Positions 53,282 through 61,279 of a DNA stretch of 64,000 bases are shown here, piece by piece. Within the stretch, counting starts at the first letter, position 1; the number at the start of each line of letters is the position of its first letter. The DNA comes from CAZSDU01 sp964429135. Lineage in GTDB: Bacteria > Bacteroidota > Bacteroidia > Bacteroidales > FEN-979. The stretch spans positions 62,001 through 126,000 of the forward strand of contig CAYSAU010000001.1 of the NCBI GenBank assembly GCA_964429135.1, read 5' to 3'. The notes under the pieces were generated by a model, which made no database searches, was not told the origin of the DNA, and worked only from the letters and a program-made list of their open reading frames with translations. Position numbers and translations under genes: made by a program.

Positions 53282-53686
53282 TTAATGCAATTTACGGAAA
53301 AAAAGTCCGAACAGGACAATCAGAAAAATATAAATTCCAGTACTGGTGATTGCGATCTGTGGTTGAAAAAGCTGATAGGAGGCAATGATTAAACAAGGAA
53401 TTCCCAGCAGGAAGTATCCCCATCTCTTTAGTTTCCAAATCCCTAATATCCCGATAAATGCAGTTCCATGAAGAATGGATGCGGAAAACAAGAGAAAAAT
53501 GACCTGGCTTTTCGTCAGTTCTTCTTCCGGCAGATAACTCAGGGTCACTTCTGCAATCCAGCCGGAAACGAAAAGGGCAATGAGAAACAGAATAAAAAGC
53601 AGTAGAAAGTAAACAAATGAGAAAATACAAATCACAGAAAGAAAAGGGGGTCTGGGAAGCAGGGGTTGAGGTTTGACTTCTTCCAT
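53282..53686 (-). CDS. small membrane protein, paralogue of its neighbour
   Basis: The 134-residue protein has a Pro-rich N-terminus (MEEVKPQPLLPRPP) and four spans (FLSVICIFSFVYFLLLFILFLIALF; QVIFLLFSASILHGTAFIGIL; WGYFLLGIPCLIIAS; STGIYIFLIVLFGLFF). The pattern PRPPFLSVICIFSF and an acidic loop then IWKLKRWG is shared with the gene at 53688, which suggests tandem duplication. Its function is unknown. ATG follows the upstream stop almost directly. Confidence 0.7.
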   Translation of the reverse strand: MEEVKPQPLLPRPPFLSVICIFSFVYFLLLFILFLIALFVSGWIAEVTLSYLPEEELTKSQVIFLLFSASILHGTAFIGILGIWKLKRWGYFLLGIPCLIIASYQLFQPQIAITSTGIYIFLIVLFGLFFRKLH

Positions 53687-53687
53687 A

Positions 53688-54128
53688 TCAACTCATGGTT
53701 TTCAGGTTCATGCTATATAGAATAATGAAGGTACCTGAAATAAGAAGATCAGGCATGGAGGGCCCCGGCATTTTTAGAAAGTACATGGGCGCAATAACCA
53801 ATAAAATTTGAGCGATGGTATAGATATGAAATCCGGATTTCTTCAGCTTCCACATCAGCAGAGACCCTACCAATGAAGTGGCATAAAACAGACCGTTTGC
53901 CAGAAAAAAGACAGGCCGTGATTCAGCGATCATTTCCATTCCCGGGAGATTGAATTTTTCCGCGAAAGTTTCGGCAACCACCACAAAGGTTTCGTAAAAT
54001 GCCGCAATCATAAAGTTTGAAACAAGGTTCATACCACTTCCGATAAAAGTCAGAATGCAGAGAATGGTGAGCAACCTGGTTCTTTCGGGTCTGGTTTCCG
54101 GTGTCGGGGGGAGTAGTTGTTCTTCCAT
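53688..54128 (-). CDS. small membrane protein (4 spans), paralogue of its neighbour
   Basis: The 146-residue protein has the N-terminus MEEQLLPPTPETRPERTRLL, then four spans (TILCILTFIGSGMNLVSNFM; VFFLANGLFYATSLVGSLLMW; IYTIAQILLVIAPMYFL; LLISGTFIILYSM) with an intervening loop and KLKKSGFHIY, the same order as the downstream protein. No family is recognised. A strong hairpin precedes its ATG. Confidence 0.7.
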   Translation of the reverse strand: MEEQLLPPTPETRPERTRLLTILCILTFIGSGMNLVSNFMIAAFYETFVVVAETFAEKFNLPGMEMIAESRPVFFLANGLFYATSLVGSLLMWKLKKSGFHIYTIAQILLVIAPMYFLKMPGPSMPDLLISGTFIILYSMNLKTMS

Positions 54129-54152
54129 ATTAAGTTTTTACCCTGTTAAAGC

Positions 54153-54176
54153 CCCTCCCTATTTATAGGGAGGGGT
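54153..54176. repeat. perfect 10-bp palindromic hairpin, REP-like
   Basis: CCCCTCCCTA-TTTA-TAGGGAGGGG forms a perfect 10-bp stem with a 4-nt loop, followed by GGTTGGGGTGGG-type sequence on the plus strand. It lies in the 63-nt gap between the DUF5684 gene and the membrane protein gene. The form resembles small extragenic palindromes that I recall as common in Bacteroidota genomes. It could act as an attenuator or processing site; there is no U-tract for a classic terminator. Confidence 0.7.
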
Positions 54177-54191
54177 TGGGGTGGGAACATG

Positions 54192-54587
54192 TTATGCGTT
54201 AAAATGTGATTTGTCTCCGGTATATTCTGATTTTCCGAAACCAAGAATTGGAATGAAAATAAACCGGAAAAAGAAAAGACCGACAGTAAAACCGGTTCCT
54301 TTCCCAAAATTTTTCGCAAGTCCGTTAAGGATAATAATATAAATAATCAGATTTACGAAAGGAATCAGCATAAGAAGTATGTACCACCAGGGTTTTCCGG
54401 CAATTTTTATACCGATCAGGTAATTATAGATCGGTATAATCGCTGCCCAACCGGGTTCACCTGCTTTTTCGAACATGTACCAGGCTCCGATAATTTCAAT
54501 GACCAGGGTCATGATCCCGAAAATAATGATGGGAATCAGCAAGGCTATCAGAACCGGCCAAAAAGGACAAGAATCTACCATTTCCAT
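54192..54587 (-). CDS. DUF5684 membrane protein
   Basis: The 131-residue protein has about four spans with the family pattern AWYMFEKAGEPGWAAIIPIYNYLIGIKIAGKPWWYILLMLIPFVNLII and GLAKNFGKGTGFTVGLFFF...ILGFGKSEY. It resembles DUF5684/signal-peptidase-associated membrane proteins. The function is unknown. It lies 53 nt after the ammonia-lyase gene on the same strand. Confidence 0.8.
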   Translation of the reverse strand: MEMVDSCPFWPVLIALLIPIIIFGIMTLVIEIIGAWYMFEKAGEPGWAAIIPIYNYLIGIKIAGKPWWYILLMLIPFVNLIIYIIILNGLAKNFGKGTGFTVGLFFFRFIFIPILGFGKSEYTGDKSHFNA

Positions 54588-54640
54588 AATGTTGCTTTTT
54601 AAAAAGTGAGTATATCAAGGAAGCGCCTTGCTTCCAGGAA

Positions 54641-56164
54641 TTATTCCAAGCTTCCCACGAGCTTTTCAACTTCATGAAGAATTTCACAGGATTTGACCAG
54701 TTCCTTCATTTTATTATGGTCGGGGTAGAGTGGGCGGTCAATTTCCAGAAAGTCCACATATTTCCGGATAACTTCTTTGGCTTTCGATACGCCATGTCCA
54801 AAAGTATATTCACGGAAATCGAGGGCTTGGGCTGCAGCCATGAATTCAATTCCCAGGATTCCATAGGCATTATCGAGGATCTGGAAATTTTTCAGGGCAG
54901 TATTCATCCCCATGGATACAAAATCTTCCTGGTCGGCCGCTGCCGGTATGGATTGTATGGAGGCCGGGGCGGATAAAATGCGCTGTTCAACGATCTGCAT
55001 ATCAGCCGTGTACTGGCTGAGCATCAATCCGCTGAACATCCCGGCTCCCTTGGTCAGGAAAGCGGGCAAGCCAACACTCAATGCAGGATTGTTCAAGCGG
55101 TTCATGCGGCGTTCACTCATAACACTCACCATCGTGATCACCATTCCGGCCATATCCATCGGTACAGAAACCGGAGAACCCTGAAAATTAGCACCCGAAA
55201 GCTGGAGATTTTCATCCGGGAAGAAAATCGGATTATCGCCCACACCATTCAATTCAATTTCGACTTGCGAGCGGGCATAGGCCAAGGCATCATGAGCAGC
55301 TCCGATAACCTGGGGAGTCGAGCGCATCGAATATGCATCCTGGACTTTACATTTAACTTTCAATTCTGCAAGATCCCCGCCTTTTACACATTTTAAAATG
55401 GCTGCAGCGCTTCTTACAGCTCCTTTGAATCCACGGACTTCATGCAATTTCGGACTATAGGGTCGCATATTGGCTTTCATGGCTTCCAGTGACATAGATG
55501 CCGCAATTTCCGCCTGTTTCAGCCAGTTGTTGGCGTCAAAGAGAAAAAGGGCGCTCATGGCCGTCAGGACATTCGAACCATTGATGGTAGCCAGTCCGTC
55601 GCGGGCTTTTAGCCCGGGTATCGGGATCCCGGCGGCATCCAGAGCTTCCTTGCCGGGTAAAAGTTTTCCCTGGTAATAGGCATGCCCTTCACCCATCATC
55701 AGCAGGGCGATCTGCGACATTGGGGCAAGGTCGCCACAGGCACCTACCGATCCTTTCTGGCAGACAAAGGGAGTAACTCCCTTGTTGAGCATATCCACCA
55801 GGGTTTGTGTAATTTCAAGCCTCGATCCGGAATTTCCATGGGCATGAACATTGATACGGCCCAGCATAGCGCCACGCACCCATTCCAGGGGCATGGCTTC
55901 ACCTATCCCTGCAGCATGGTTGTAAATCAGGTATTTTTGAAAATCCTTTACCTGATCATCGTTCAGTACCATTTCGGAAAATTCACCAATCCCGGTGTTT
56001 ACACCGTACATGATTTCTCCGGCAACAATCTTTTTTTCGAGCATTGCACGGCATTTATGGATCCGCTCGATGGCCTTAGGATCCAATTCAACTTTTTCAT
56101 GATGGCGGGCTACATTGACCACATCTTCGATGGTCAGACCCGCGCCTTTTATTATGAGTGTCAT
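54641..56164 (-). CDS. HAL/PAL-family ammonia-lyase with Ala-Cys-Gly cofactor triad
   Basis: The 507-residue protein is a full-length aromatic amino acid lyase of the histidine ammonia-lyase superfamily: YGVNTGIGEFSEM, NHAAGIGEAMP, the cofactor block QKGSVGACGDLAPMSQIALL, GLATINGSNVLTAM, QDAYSMRSTPQVIGAAHDAL, GDNPIFFPD and ADQEDFVSMG. The MIO cofactor normally forms from Ala-Ser-Gly; here the triad is Ala142-Cys143-Gly144 (codons GCC TGT GGC). Residues near the HAL active site also vary (DPYSLR is DAYSMR; QEDH is QEDF), so histidine is likely but not sure as substrate. It makes urocanate if it is a true HAL. No hutU, hutI or hutG lies nearby. Confidence 0.82.
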   Translation of the reverse strand: MTLIIKGAGLTIEDVVNVARHHEKVELDPKAIERIHKCRAMLEKKIVAGEIMYGVNTGIGEFSEMVLNDDQVKDFQKYLIYNHAAGIGEAMPLEWVRGAMLGRINVHAHGNSGSRLEITQTLVDMLNKGVTPFVCQKGSVGACGDLAPMSQIALLMMGEGHAYYQGKLLPGKEALDAAGIPIPGLKARDGLATINGSNVLTAMSALFLFDANNWLKQAEIAASMSLEAMKANMRPYSPKLHEVRGFKGAVRSAAAILKCVKGGDLAELKVKCKVQDAYSMRSTPQVIGAAHDALAYARSQVEIELNGVGDNPIFFPDENLQLSGANFQGSPVSVPMDMAGMVITMVSVMSERRMNRLNNPALSVGLPAFLTKGAGMFSGLMLSQYTADMQIVEQRILSAPASIQSIPAAADQEDFVSMGMNTALKNFQILDNAYGILGIEFMAAAQALDFREYTFGHGVSKAKEVIRKYVDFLEIDRPLYPDHNKMKELVKSCEILHEVEKLVGSLE

Positions 56165-56215
56165 AATTAATTAAGAATTAAGAATTAAAAAATTGAAAGA
56201 ACAAGTTTTGGTTTG

Positions 56216-56314
56216 TCATTTGTCACTTGAAGTTTCTTTCAACTCTGCTCCGATGATCCAGCTGCGGGCGCATAAAATGGCTGCTGCCCAGGTCCTTTTC
56301 ACGTTTTTTTTCAT
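56216..56314 (-). CDS. possible 32-residue peptide, ATGA-coupled to hisS
   Basis: The ATG overlaps the hisS stop (ATGA at 56314-56311). The frame encodes MKKNVKRTWAAAILCARSWI then IGAELKETSSDK and a stop at 56216: a basic start, a hydrophobic Ala/Ile/Cys/Trp middle and a polar end, like a short membrane or leader peptide. It is too short to be sure of; no family is known. The lyase gene follows 51 nt later. Confidence 0.3.
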   Translation of the reverse strand: MKKNVKRTWAAAILCARSWIIGAELKETSSDK

Positions 56315-57702
56315 GTTAAAAATAAAGTTTTAAGTTCCTGTGGTGAAAGCGATTGCTGTTCCCCTGATTGCATGTTTTTTAAGGTCAGTTTTCCGCTTTC
56401 AATTTCATTCTTCCCGGCAAATACCACATAGGGGATGTTTTTCCGATTGGCATATTCCAACTGCTTTTTCAGCTTTGATGCATCCGGGTATATTTCAGCG
56501 GAAATTTCAGATTTCCTTAATGCAGCAAGCAGTTGAAGTCCGTATTTTTCTTCTTCCTTCCCGAAATTTAGGATAAGCAGCTTTGTGGTTGCTTCAATGG
56601 ATTCAGGAAAAAGCCGGAGTTCTTCCATGACATCATAAATCCGGTCAGCGCCGAAAGAGATACCTACCCCCGATATATCCTGAAGTCCGAAGATACCGGT
56701 AAGATTATCATATCTTCCTCCTCCGCATAAACTGCCCATGGCGACATCTGCAGCCCTGACTTCGATGATCGTACCGGTATAATAATTCAATCCTCGGGCA
56801 AGGCTGAGATCGAATTCAAATTTATTTTGAAGGTCGAGGTCTTTCAGATAAAGCATCACTTCCGTAATTTCTTCAAGTCCTTTTTTTCCCGTTTCAGCAT
56901 TGACGAAAAGCTTTTCAAGCATTTCCCGTTTTTCCTTAATTCTCCCTTTCATGGTCATGATGGGCATCAGAAGCCGGATTGAATCTGCGGAAAGGCCTTT
57001 TGTTTCAAGTTCTTCACAAACTTTTTCCAGACCTATCTTATCCCGTTTATCCATGGCGACTGTTATATCCGTCAGCTTCTCCGGCTCTCCTATGGCTTCT
57101 GCAATTCCGGCCAAAATCTTACGGTTATTGAGTTTAACAACGACTTTAATACCCAGGCGGATAAACACGAGATCGATGATCTGTACCAGTTCAACTTCAT
57201 TCAGCAAAGAATTGCTGCCGATTACATCTACATCGCATTGAAAAAATTCCCTGTAGCGACCCTTCTGCGGACGGTCGGCTCTCCATACTGGCTGAATCTG
57301 GTAACGCTTAAAAGGAAATATCAGCTCATTCTGATGCTGTACAACAAACCGGGCAAAAGGAACCGTAAGGTCGTAACGCAGCCCTTTCTCCGCAATATGC
57401 CGGGTGAACGTATTCAACTCTGGCATTTCAAATTCTCCATCCCGATTTCCTGTCTGTCCGTCAATCTGAATCCCTGACAGGTAATTTCCGGAATTAAGTA
57501 TTTTAAATAGCAGCTTATCTCCTTCCTCCCCATATTTTCCCATCAGCGTGGACAGGTTTTCCATGGCAGGAGTCTCAATGGGCAAATAACCCGAAGTCTG
57601 AAAAACGTTACGGATGTTGTCGAAAATAAAATTCCTCCTCGCCATTTCCGAAGGAGAAAAGTCACGGGTACCTTTGGGTATGGAAGGTTTCTGGAAAGCC
57701 AT
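56311..57702 (-). CDS. hisS: histidine-tRNA ligase
   Basis: The 463-residue class II synthetase charges tRNA-His. It shows the motif 1 region KGTRDFSPSEMARRNFIFD, LRYDLTVPFARFV, motif 2 YQIQPVWRADRPQKGRYREFFQCDVDVIG, the histidine-specific ARGLNYYTGTIIEV, GGGRYDNL and motif 3 GISFGADRI, plus a C-terminal anticodon-binding domain (KLLILNFGKEEEKYG...). Upstream box TATATTTG (complement of 57719-57726) lies 16 nt before the ATG. The order hisS-small ORF-lyase is unusual. Confidence 0.95.
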   Translation of the reverse strand: MAFQKPSIPKGTRDFSPSEMARRNFIFDNIRNVFQTSGYLPIETPAMENLSTLMGKYGEEGDKLLFKILNSGNYLSGIQIDGQTGNRDGEFEMPELNTFTRHIAEKGLRYDLTVPFARFVVQHQNELIFPFKRYQIQPVWRADRPQKGRYREFFQCDVDVIGSNSLLNEVELVQIIDLVFIRLGIKVVVKLNNRKILAGIAEAIGEPEKLTDITVAMDKRDKIGLEKVCEELETKGLSADSIRLLMPIMTMKGRIKEKREMLEKLFVNAETGKKGLEEITEVMLYLKDLDLQNKFEFDLSLARGLNYYTGTIIEVRAADVAMGSLCGGGRYDNLTGIFGLQDISGVGISFGADRIYDVMEELRLFPESIEATTKLLILNFGKEEEKYGLQLLAALRKSEISAEIYPDASKLKKQLEYANRKNIPYVVFAGKNEIESGKLTLKNMQSGEQQSLSPQELKTLFLT

Positions 57703-57718
57703 TCACTTAGTTTTTCTA

Positions 57719-57726
57719 CAAATATA
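57719..57726 (-). promoter_or_regulatory. -7 box (TATATTTG) of hisS
   Basis: The complement reads TATATTTG, 16 nt before the hisS ATG at 57702. The -33 element is not clear. Confidence 0.45.
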
Positions 57727-57814
57727 ATAAAATTCAGTATGCAGCCTCTTTACCGGACAGTCAGAGATGCAGAATGCTTGTCAGGGATCCATGCTTACGT
57801 TCATTTATCTGTCA

Positions 57815-58294
57815 TCAACTCTCTTGTATCCTGATTTTTTTTAATACACTATCAAGATACTCCTGAACTCCCTGCTCTCCCTCCTTTGGCGCCCAGGGTG
57901 CAAAATTTTTATCATCCACAGGATTGTAAGGGCCATCCTTGAATTCGTATATGACCGTTCCGGGATCGAGGGCAATGATAGTATGAAAGGTTTTTTTCGG
58001 AATTTCAGCTCCAAAAATACCTTTTAAAGGATCAAGAAGGATATGGTCAGTGATATTCCCAAGGTCGTCGAACTCAATGACGGCAACTCTTCCGCGAAGG
58101 GCAAAAAACACTTCCCGTTTATCAGGATCTTCGTGTTTGTGAGGCTGGATATACGACCTTGGCTCCATGGCATTTAGCAATCGCTGAAGCCGATCAGAAT
58201 AGGCCTTGTGAAAATTGTAATTTTTCCGCCTCCGGGGCGAGGCTTTTGCTTCTCCCGAAACCTGATTTAAGAGCGAGGTGTCAATTTTAATCAT
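57815..58294 (-). CDS. WbuC-family cupin-fold metalloprotein
   Basis: The 159-residue protein matches the WbuC cupin family: RRRKNYNFHKAYSDRLQRLLNAMEPRSYIQPHKHEDPDKREVFFALRGRVAVIEFDDLGN and the C-terminal FHTIIALDPGTVIYEFKDGPYNP. The HKH...E...H set fits a metal-binding cupin. WbuC genes are often in O-antigen loci but the reaction is not settled. It lies 65 nt after ettA on the same strand. Confidence 0.88.
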   Translation of the reverse strand: MIKIDTSLLNQVSGEAKASPRRRKNYNFHKAYSDRLQRLLNAMEPRSYIQPHKHEDPDKREVFFALRGRVAVIEFDDLGNITDHILLDPLKGIFGAEIPKKTFHTIIALDPGTVIYEFKDGPYNPVDDKNFAPWAPKEGEQGVQEYLDSVLKKIRIQES

Positions 58295-58359
58295 AACAAA
58301 AGGAAAAAGGAAGATAGAGACAAAGTGAACATCTCAGCAATTCGCCAGCTCACCAGCTT

Positions 58360-60036
58360 TCATGCTTTCAGTTTTTTATACTTGATCCTGTGCGGAGCAT
58401 CATCGCCCAGGCGTTTCTTTTTATTTTCTTCATATTCGGAATAGGATCCTTCAAAAAAATAAACCTGAGAGTTGCCTTCAAAGGCTAGGATATGGGTAGC
58501 AATTCGGTCGAGGAACCAGCGATCATGGGAAATGATCACGGCACAGCCTGCAAAATTCTCCAATCCTTCTTCCAGTGCCCTGAGGGTATTCACATCAATA
58601 TCGTTGGTCGGTTCATCGAGGAGAAGTACATTGGCCTCTTCTTTTAATGTAAGGGCAAGGTGCAGGCGGTTTCTTTCACCTCCCGACAGTGCGCCACATT
58701 TTTTTTCCTGGTCTGCTCCACTGAAATTGAAGCGGGCAACATAAGCACGTGCACTCATAATGCGTCCGCCGATTTGGATGTTATCAGCTCCACCGGAAAT
58801 GATTTGAAAAACCGTTTTTTCAGGGTCAATGGCAGTATGACTTTGATCCACATATCCGATTTTAACGGTTTCACCTACTTTAAAACTGCCTTCATTGGCG
58901 GTTTCTGCTCCCATGATCATACGGAATAAGGTTGTTTTTCCTGCTCCGTTCGGACCAATCACCCCAACGATACCTGCCGGAGGTAAGGAGAAATTGAGAT
59001 GTTCAAAAAGCAATTGATCATCAAATGATTTGGTGACTTCTCTCGCCTCAATCACCATATTCCCGAGCCGGGGACCATTGGGGATGTACAACTCCAGCCG
59101 TTCCTCTTTCTCCCTGACATCCTCATTCATCATTTTTTCATAAGCATTCAGTCGGGCTTTCCCTTTTGCCTGCCTTGCTTTGGGTGACATCCGAACCCAA
59201 TCCAGCTCTCTTTCAAGGGTTTTTCGTCTTTTACTTTCTGTCTTTTCTTCCATGGCCAGTCGCTTCGATTTCTGGTCAAGCCAGGAAGTATAGTTTCCCT
59301 GCCAGGGAATGCCTTCGCCACGATCGAGTTCGAGTATCCAGCCGGCTACATTGTCCAGGAAATAACGGTCGTGCGTAATGGCAATGACTGTTCCTTTGTA
59401 CTGTTGCAGGTGGTGCTCCAGCCATTGCACCGATTCTGCGTCGAGGTGGTTGGTGGGTTCATCCAGGAGAAGAATATCCGGTTCCTGCAATAAAAGTCGG
59501 CAAAGTGCAATCCTCCTGCGTTCTCCGCCTGACAGATTTTTCACAGGGGCTTCAGGTTCAGGACAACGAAGTGCATCCATGGCTCTTTCCAATTTGCTGT
59601 CGAGTTCCCATGCCCCATGCTGATCTAACAATTCTGTCAGCTCCCCCTGTCGCCTGATGAGCTTATCCATTTCATCCTCATTCAGGGGTTCGGAAAAACG
59701 GTTGTTCACCGCTTCATATTCACTGAGTAGGTCAACAATCTCCTGAGCCCCTTCTGAAACAATCTGCCTGACGGTTTTTTTGTCGTCAAGCTGGGGGTCC
59801 TGTTCAAGATAACCCACAGAATATCCCGGAGAGAAAACCACTTGCCCCTGAAAAGATTTTTCCACTCCGGCAATGATTTTCAGGAGGGTAGATTTCCCGG
59901 AACCATTCAATCCGATAATTCCGATCTTGGCACCGTAGTAAAAGGAAAGATAAATGTTTTTTAAAACTTGCTTATGAGGAGGAAAAGTTTTACTGACCCC
60001 CACCATCGAAAAAATAATCTTGTTATCGTCAGACAT
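58360..60036 (-). CDS. ettA: energy-dependent translational throttle protein EttA (ABC-F)
   Basis: The 558-residue ABC-F protein has two ATPase domains: Walker A GLNGSGKST and GPNGAGKTT, signatures LSGGERRRIALCRLL and LSGGERNRLHLAL, Walker B ILLLDEPTNHLDAES and VLLLDEPTNDIDVNT, and a long charged linker with SKRRKTLERELDWVRMSP and RQAKGKARLNAYEKM typical of EttA. It binds the ribosomal E site and gates early elongation by ATP/ADP level. Length and signatures match EttA rather than other ABC-F groups. Confidence 0.94.
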   Translation of the reverse strand: MSDDNKIIFSMVGVSKTFPPHKQVLKNIYLSFYYGAKIGIIGLNGSGKSTLLKIIAGVEKSFQGQVVFSPGYSVGYLEQDPQLDDKKTVRQIVSEGAQEIVDLLSEYEAVNNRFSEPLNEDEMDKLIRRQGELTELLDQHGAWELDSKLERAMDALRCPEPEAPVKNLSGGERRRIALCRLLLQEPDILLLDEPTNHLDAESVQWLEHHLQQYKGTVIAITHDRYFLDNVAGWILELDRGEGIPWQGNYTSWLDQKSKRLAMEEKTESKRRKTLERELDWVRMSPKARQAKGKARLNAYEKMMNEDVREKEERLELYIPNGPRLGNMVIEAREVTKSFDDQLLFEHLNFSLPPAGIVGVIGPNGAGKTTLFRMIMGAETANEGSFKVGETVKIGYVDQSHTAIDPEKTVFQIISGGADNIQIGGRIMSARAYVARFNFSGADQEKKCGALSGGERNRLHLALTLKEEANVLLLDEPTNDIDVNTLRALEEGLENFAGCAVIISHDRWFLDRIATHILAFEGNSQVYFFEGSYSEYEENKKKRLGDDAPHRIKYKKLKA

Positions 60037-60083
60037 ACCGATTGATTTACGATTAAAGATTGAAGAATCCTGGCATTCCTGCC

Positions 60084-61241
60084 TCAGTGCATCAGTGCAT
60101 TGATTTTATCCGTTTCTTTTTCCCAACTGAAGTTCCGGAGCACAAAATCATGGCCTTTTCTGGCGATATGTTCTGCTTTAACCGGCTGATCCAAAAGCAT
60201 CTGGATTTGATCTGCGTATTCTTTCGGGGTCTGGCAAACGAGAATTTCTTCTCCTTCTTTTGCTTTCAATGCCTGAAAAGCGAGGGGAGAAGTGATGCAG
60301 GGAATGTTCATGGCCATGGCTTCCAGGATTTTGTTCTGAAGCCCGGTGCCGATTTGCATCGGAGCAACAAAAATTCTGGCAGCGGCATAGCATTCCCGCA
60401 TATCAGGCACCCAACCGCTGACTTCTACATACTCTGATTTCAGTACCATGACCCTTAGGTGAGGATTGGCTCCGGCAATCAGTATACGGATATCAGGCTT
60501 TTTGGAGATCAGCACGGGCAAAATTTTATTGACTAGAAATTCCGCACTGTTTATATTGGGTGGATAGCCCATATTTCCTGTAAATACCAGATCATATTTC
60601 TTTTCTCTTTCAAGCGGTTGAAAGAAATCGGTATCTACTCCGTTGGCCACCACCACGATTTTTTCTTTTTCAGGGTGAGGGATCAGATCGCGATCGGGTT
60701 CAGAAATAATGATTTTATGGTCAAAAGCATCGAAACAAGCTCTTTCATATTTCAGGAGACGGTTGTATTCTATTTTCAGAAAAGGCCGCAGATAAAAAGG
60801 TGAAGTGCTCAGGCGACGTTCCACGCCCTTGGAAAAGACATCCTGGTAGTCCAGTATCTTGCGCACGTTGATGTCCTTAACATATTCTGCCACCCGGATC
60901 AGCTGGCAAAAAATAAAATCCGGTTGATATTCATGGATGAGTTGTTTGATCTGAACGGCGGTACGGTGATGATAATAATACCCCACCTGCAAGGGTTTGT
61001 CCGAGCACAAGGTCCTGAGCAGGTTGAAGACAATGGCAAGCTTTGAAATCGGAAGGATATGAACGGCCCTGACATACTTTTTTAAAACGGGAATCGCATC
61101 CTCATGCATATACCCGTCGTTCAGGGCACAAAGAATGATTTCGTGCTGCTTCGACAGTTGCTTGATCTGATGAAAGGCCCTTAGTTTATCACCTTTTTCA
61201 GTAGGGTAGGGAACACGGGGTAAAAGAAAAAACAATCGCAT
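60084..61241 (-). CDS. GT4-type glycosyltransferase (TIGR03087-like)
   Basis: The start is ATG 61241 (MRLFFLLPRVPYPTEKGDKL), the usual N-terminus; the TTG at 61262 is an unlikely alternative. The 385-residue protein has the acceptor half opening PYPTEKGDKLRAFHQIKQL and the donor half VVANGVDTDFFQP, DLVFTGNMGYPPN, VSGWVPDMRECYAAARIFVAP and GTGLQNKILEAMAMNIPCITSPLA, a GT4 pattern near the group associated with exopolysaccharide loci. It lies 38 nt after another GT4 gene. The glycan made is unknown. Confidence 0.88.
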   Translation of the reverse strand: MRLFFLLPRVPYPTEKGDKLRAFHQIKQLSKQHEIILCALNDGYMHEDAIPVLKKYVRAVHILPISKLAIVFNLLRTLCSDKPLQVGYYYHHRTAVQIKQLIHEYQPDFIFCQLIRVAEYVKDINVRKILDYQDVFSKGVERRLSTSPFYLRPFLKIEYNRLLKYERACFDAFDHKIIISEPDRDLIPHPEKEKIVVVANGVDTDFFQPLEREKKYDLVFTGNMGYPPNINSAEFLVNKILPVLISKKPDIRILIAGANPHLRVMVLKSEYVEVSGWVPDMRECYAAARIFVAPMQIGTGLQNKILEAMAMNIPCITSPLAFQALKAKEGEEILVCQTPKEYADQIQMLLDQPVKAEHIARKGHDFVLRNFSWEKETDKINALMH

Positions 61242-61279
61242 GATCTGGCTTGTAATGAGCAAAAGTAAAAAAATCCGGC

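Noticed and set aside
53292..53630. 112-codon ORF on the same strand as the gene at 53282-53686
   Set aside because: It is an alternative frame of that gene with improbable composition; the four-span frame is better.
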